Part shown: piece by piece, positions 62,776 through 64,000 of the stretch
How the letters are laid out: every line of letters begins with the position of its first letter
Numbering within the stretch: the stretch's first letter is position 1
Assembly (NCBI RefSeq): GCF_018494065.1
Contig: NZ_JABBFR010000009.1
Coordinates: 1 to 64,000 of the forward strand
Source of the DNA: Rosenbergiella gaditana
Lineage (GTDB): Bacteria > Pseudomonadota > Gammaproteobacteria > Enterobacterales > Enterobacteriaceae
Direction of reading: 5' to 3'
DNA: 64,000 nucleotides
Position numbers and translations under genes: made by a program
Notes under the pieces: generated by a model
The model's database searches: none
The model's input: the letters and a program-made list of their open reading frames with translations, nothing else
Told to the model about the DNA's origin: nothing

Positions 62776-63861
62776 TTAACCATGACGCTGTGCGAAGTCT
62801 TGCATAAAGGCAGTCAACGCTTGAACGCCTTCTAGCGGCATTGCATTGTAAATCGATGCGCGCATTCCGCCGACGGCACGGTGTCCTTTTAGCGCATGCA
62901 AGCCGGCTGCCAGTGACTCTTCTAAGAACAGCTTATCGAGATTAGCGTCCGTTAATTGGAAGGGGACGTTCATTTTAGAGCGGTTACGTGCAATCACATT
63001 GTTACGATAGAAGTCGCTGCGATCAATGGTGCCATAGAGCAAATCAGCCTTAGCTTGGTTCTGCTTGGCCATCGCCTCGATACCGCCCTGCGCTTTAAGC
63101 CATTTGAATACCAGACCCGATAAATACCACGCAAAAGTAGGTGGCGTGTTAAACATCGAATCACTGTCCGCTAAGGTTTTGAAATCTAATACCGAAGGGA
63201 ATTGTTGGAAGGTTTTACCTAAAAGATCTTCACGTACAATCACCAGCGTTAAGCCTGCTGGACCGATATTTTTTTGCGCTCCCGCATAGATCACACCATA
63301 ACGACTGATATCTAACGGACGGGAAAGAATGGTGGACGAGAGATCGGCAACCACCACACGATCGCCAAAATCAGGTTCTTCGTCAATCGCAGTACCGTCG
63401 ATGGTTTCATTTGGGCAATAGTGCACATACGCGGCATTATCATTTAACTGCCATTGATCCATGGGTAATAATGCAACCTTGCCATTTTCCGTGGTTTTAA
63501 TATCAATAACATTAGGAGTACAAAATTTCGCTGCTTCGTTGATCGCACTGTGGGCCCAATAGCCACCATCAATATAATCAGCATGTTGGGCTGAACCCAG
63601 CAGATTGGCAGGAATCGCCGCGAACTGTGCCCGTGCACCGCCCTGACAAAACAACACTTTATAGTTAGCAGGAATGGAAAGTAGGTCACGGAGGTCTTGC
63701 TCTGCTGTCTCGGCAACAGCGATAAATTCTTTACTACGGTGACTGATTTCCATTACTGAGGTTCCCAGTCCTTGCCAATCGAGCAACTCTGTTTGAACTT
63801 GTTCTAACACTGCTTTTGGTAACATAGCGGGACCGGAACTAAAATTGAACACCTGCGTCAT
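62776..63861 (-). CDS. serC: Phosphoserine/phosphohydroxythreonine aminotransferase
   Basis: A PLP enzyme of serine and pyridoxine synthesis. 361 residues; E. coli has 362. Begins [20 protein letters not shown], with [19 protein letters not shown] and the Schiff-base lysine in [13 protein letters not shown]. The GAAGG upstream of the ATG is a fair ribosome binding site. First gene of serC-aroA. Confidence 0.98.
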   Translation of the reverse strand: MTQVFNFSSGPAMLPKAVLEQVQTELLDWQGLGTSVMEISHRSKEFIAVAETAEQDLRDLLSIPANYKVLFCQGGARAQFAAIPANLLGSAQHADYIDGGYWAHSAINEAAKFCTPNVIDIKTTENGKVALLPMDQWQLNDNAAYVHYCPNETIDGTAIDEEPDFGDRVVVADLSSTILSRPLDISRYGVIYAGAQKNIGPAGLTLVIVREDLLGKTFQQFPSVLDFKTLADSDSMFNTPPTFAWYLSGLVFKWLKAQGGIEAMAKQNQAKADLLYGTIDRSDFYRNNVIARNRSKMNVPFQLTDANLDKLFLEESLAAGLHALKGHRAVGGMRASIYNAMPLEGVQALTAFMQDFAQRHG

Positions 63862-63910
63862 TGACCTTCACCCTTTATTATTCTGTCAAAGAATTTGTGC
63901 TGAGCCTTCG

Positions 63911-63939
63911 GTTTTATCACTGCCAGAATATTGCTGCAA
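63911..63939 (-). promoter_or_regulatory. Possible serC promoter
   Basis: On the minus strand TTGCAG (63934-63939), a 17-base spacer and TAAAAC (63911-63916), about 50 bases before the serC start. The remaining bases to the window end show no gene. Confidence 0.4.
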
Positions 63940-64000
63940 TAGATAATCTCTTTAAGGACAAAGATTGCTGTAAAACCCTGCACAACGATAGCCGCTCGCG

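Noticed and set aside
1..64000. CRISPR arrays, insertion sequences, prophage or defence genes
   Set aside because: No regularly spaced repeats, transposase, integrase or phage-like proteins were seen; the window is core chromosome.

Overview
The window looks like a chromosomal segment of a gamma-proteobacterium of the order Enterobacterales. The evidence is MukBEF together with MatP, an OmpA leader and promoter close to those of Escherichia coli, OmpF/OmpA porins, LdtD, PqiABC, and a gene order that follows E. coli for almost 60 kb. Base composition is balanced to slightly AT-rich, and protein divergence from E. coli suggests a non-Escherichia lineage. An Erwiniaceae-like genus such as Rosenbergiella or Tatumella is a guess, not shown.

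Layout. Positions 1-3,411 hold a minus-strand block: two tRNA-Leu(UAA) copies (one cut by the window edge), tRNA-Cys, pgsA and uvrC, followed by plus-strand yecF. In E. coli this cluster sits about 1 Mb from the rest of the window. A junction region (3.5-6.2 kb) carries a cycA-like amino-acid permease, a DMT-family exporter and tRNA-Ser(UGA). From 6.4 kb to the end the order matches E. coli yccA back to serC: yccA, tusE, rlmI, hspQ, helD, yccF-yccS, sxy, sulA, ompA, matP, lonH, fabA, rmf, pqiCBA, uup, rlmKL, ycbX, zapC, pyrD, pepN, pncB, asnS, ompF, aspC, gloC, ycbK, ldtD, mukBEF with cmoM, elyC, kdsB, ycaR, lpxK, msbA, comEC, ihfB, rpsA, cmk, an unknown small gene, a broken oligopeptide-binding protein gene, aroA and serC.

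The genes fall into functional groups. These are cell division and chromosome organisation (sulA, zapC, matP, mukBEF, ihfB), envelope building (msbA-lpxK-kdsB for lipid A/Kdo, ldtD, elyC, ycbK, ompA, ompF, pqiABC, fabA, pgsA), translation and RNA modification (rpsA, asnS, rlmI, rlmKL, tusE, cmoM, rmf, tRNAs), DNA repair/SOS (uvrC, helD, uup, sulA) and core metabolism (serC, aroA, cmk, pyrD, pncB, aspC, pepN). Sxy and a full-length ComEC homologue are both present.

Compared with E. coli, several genes are missing from their usual slots: glyW, uvrY, yccX, mgsA-yccT-yccU, ycaQ, ycbJ, ycaL and the ssu operon. No phage, insertion sequence, CRISPR array or defence island is visible. I did not find a novel multi-gene system. 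The most notable items are the amber-interrupted binding-protein gene, an inverted repeat spanning the tRNA promoter, the tRNA rearrangement, and an unrecognised 63-residue gene with strong expression signals. Start sites were chosen by alignment from memory with E. coli proteins and by visible ribosome binding sites. No database search was run.
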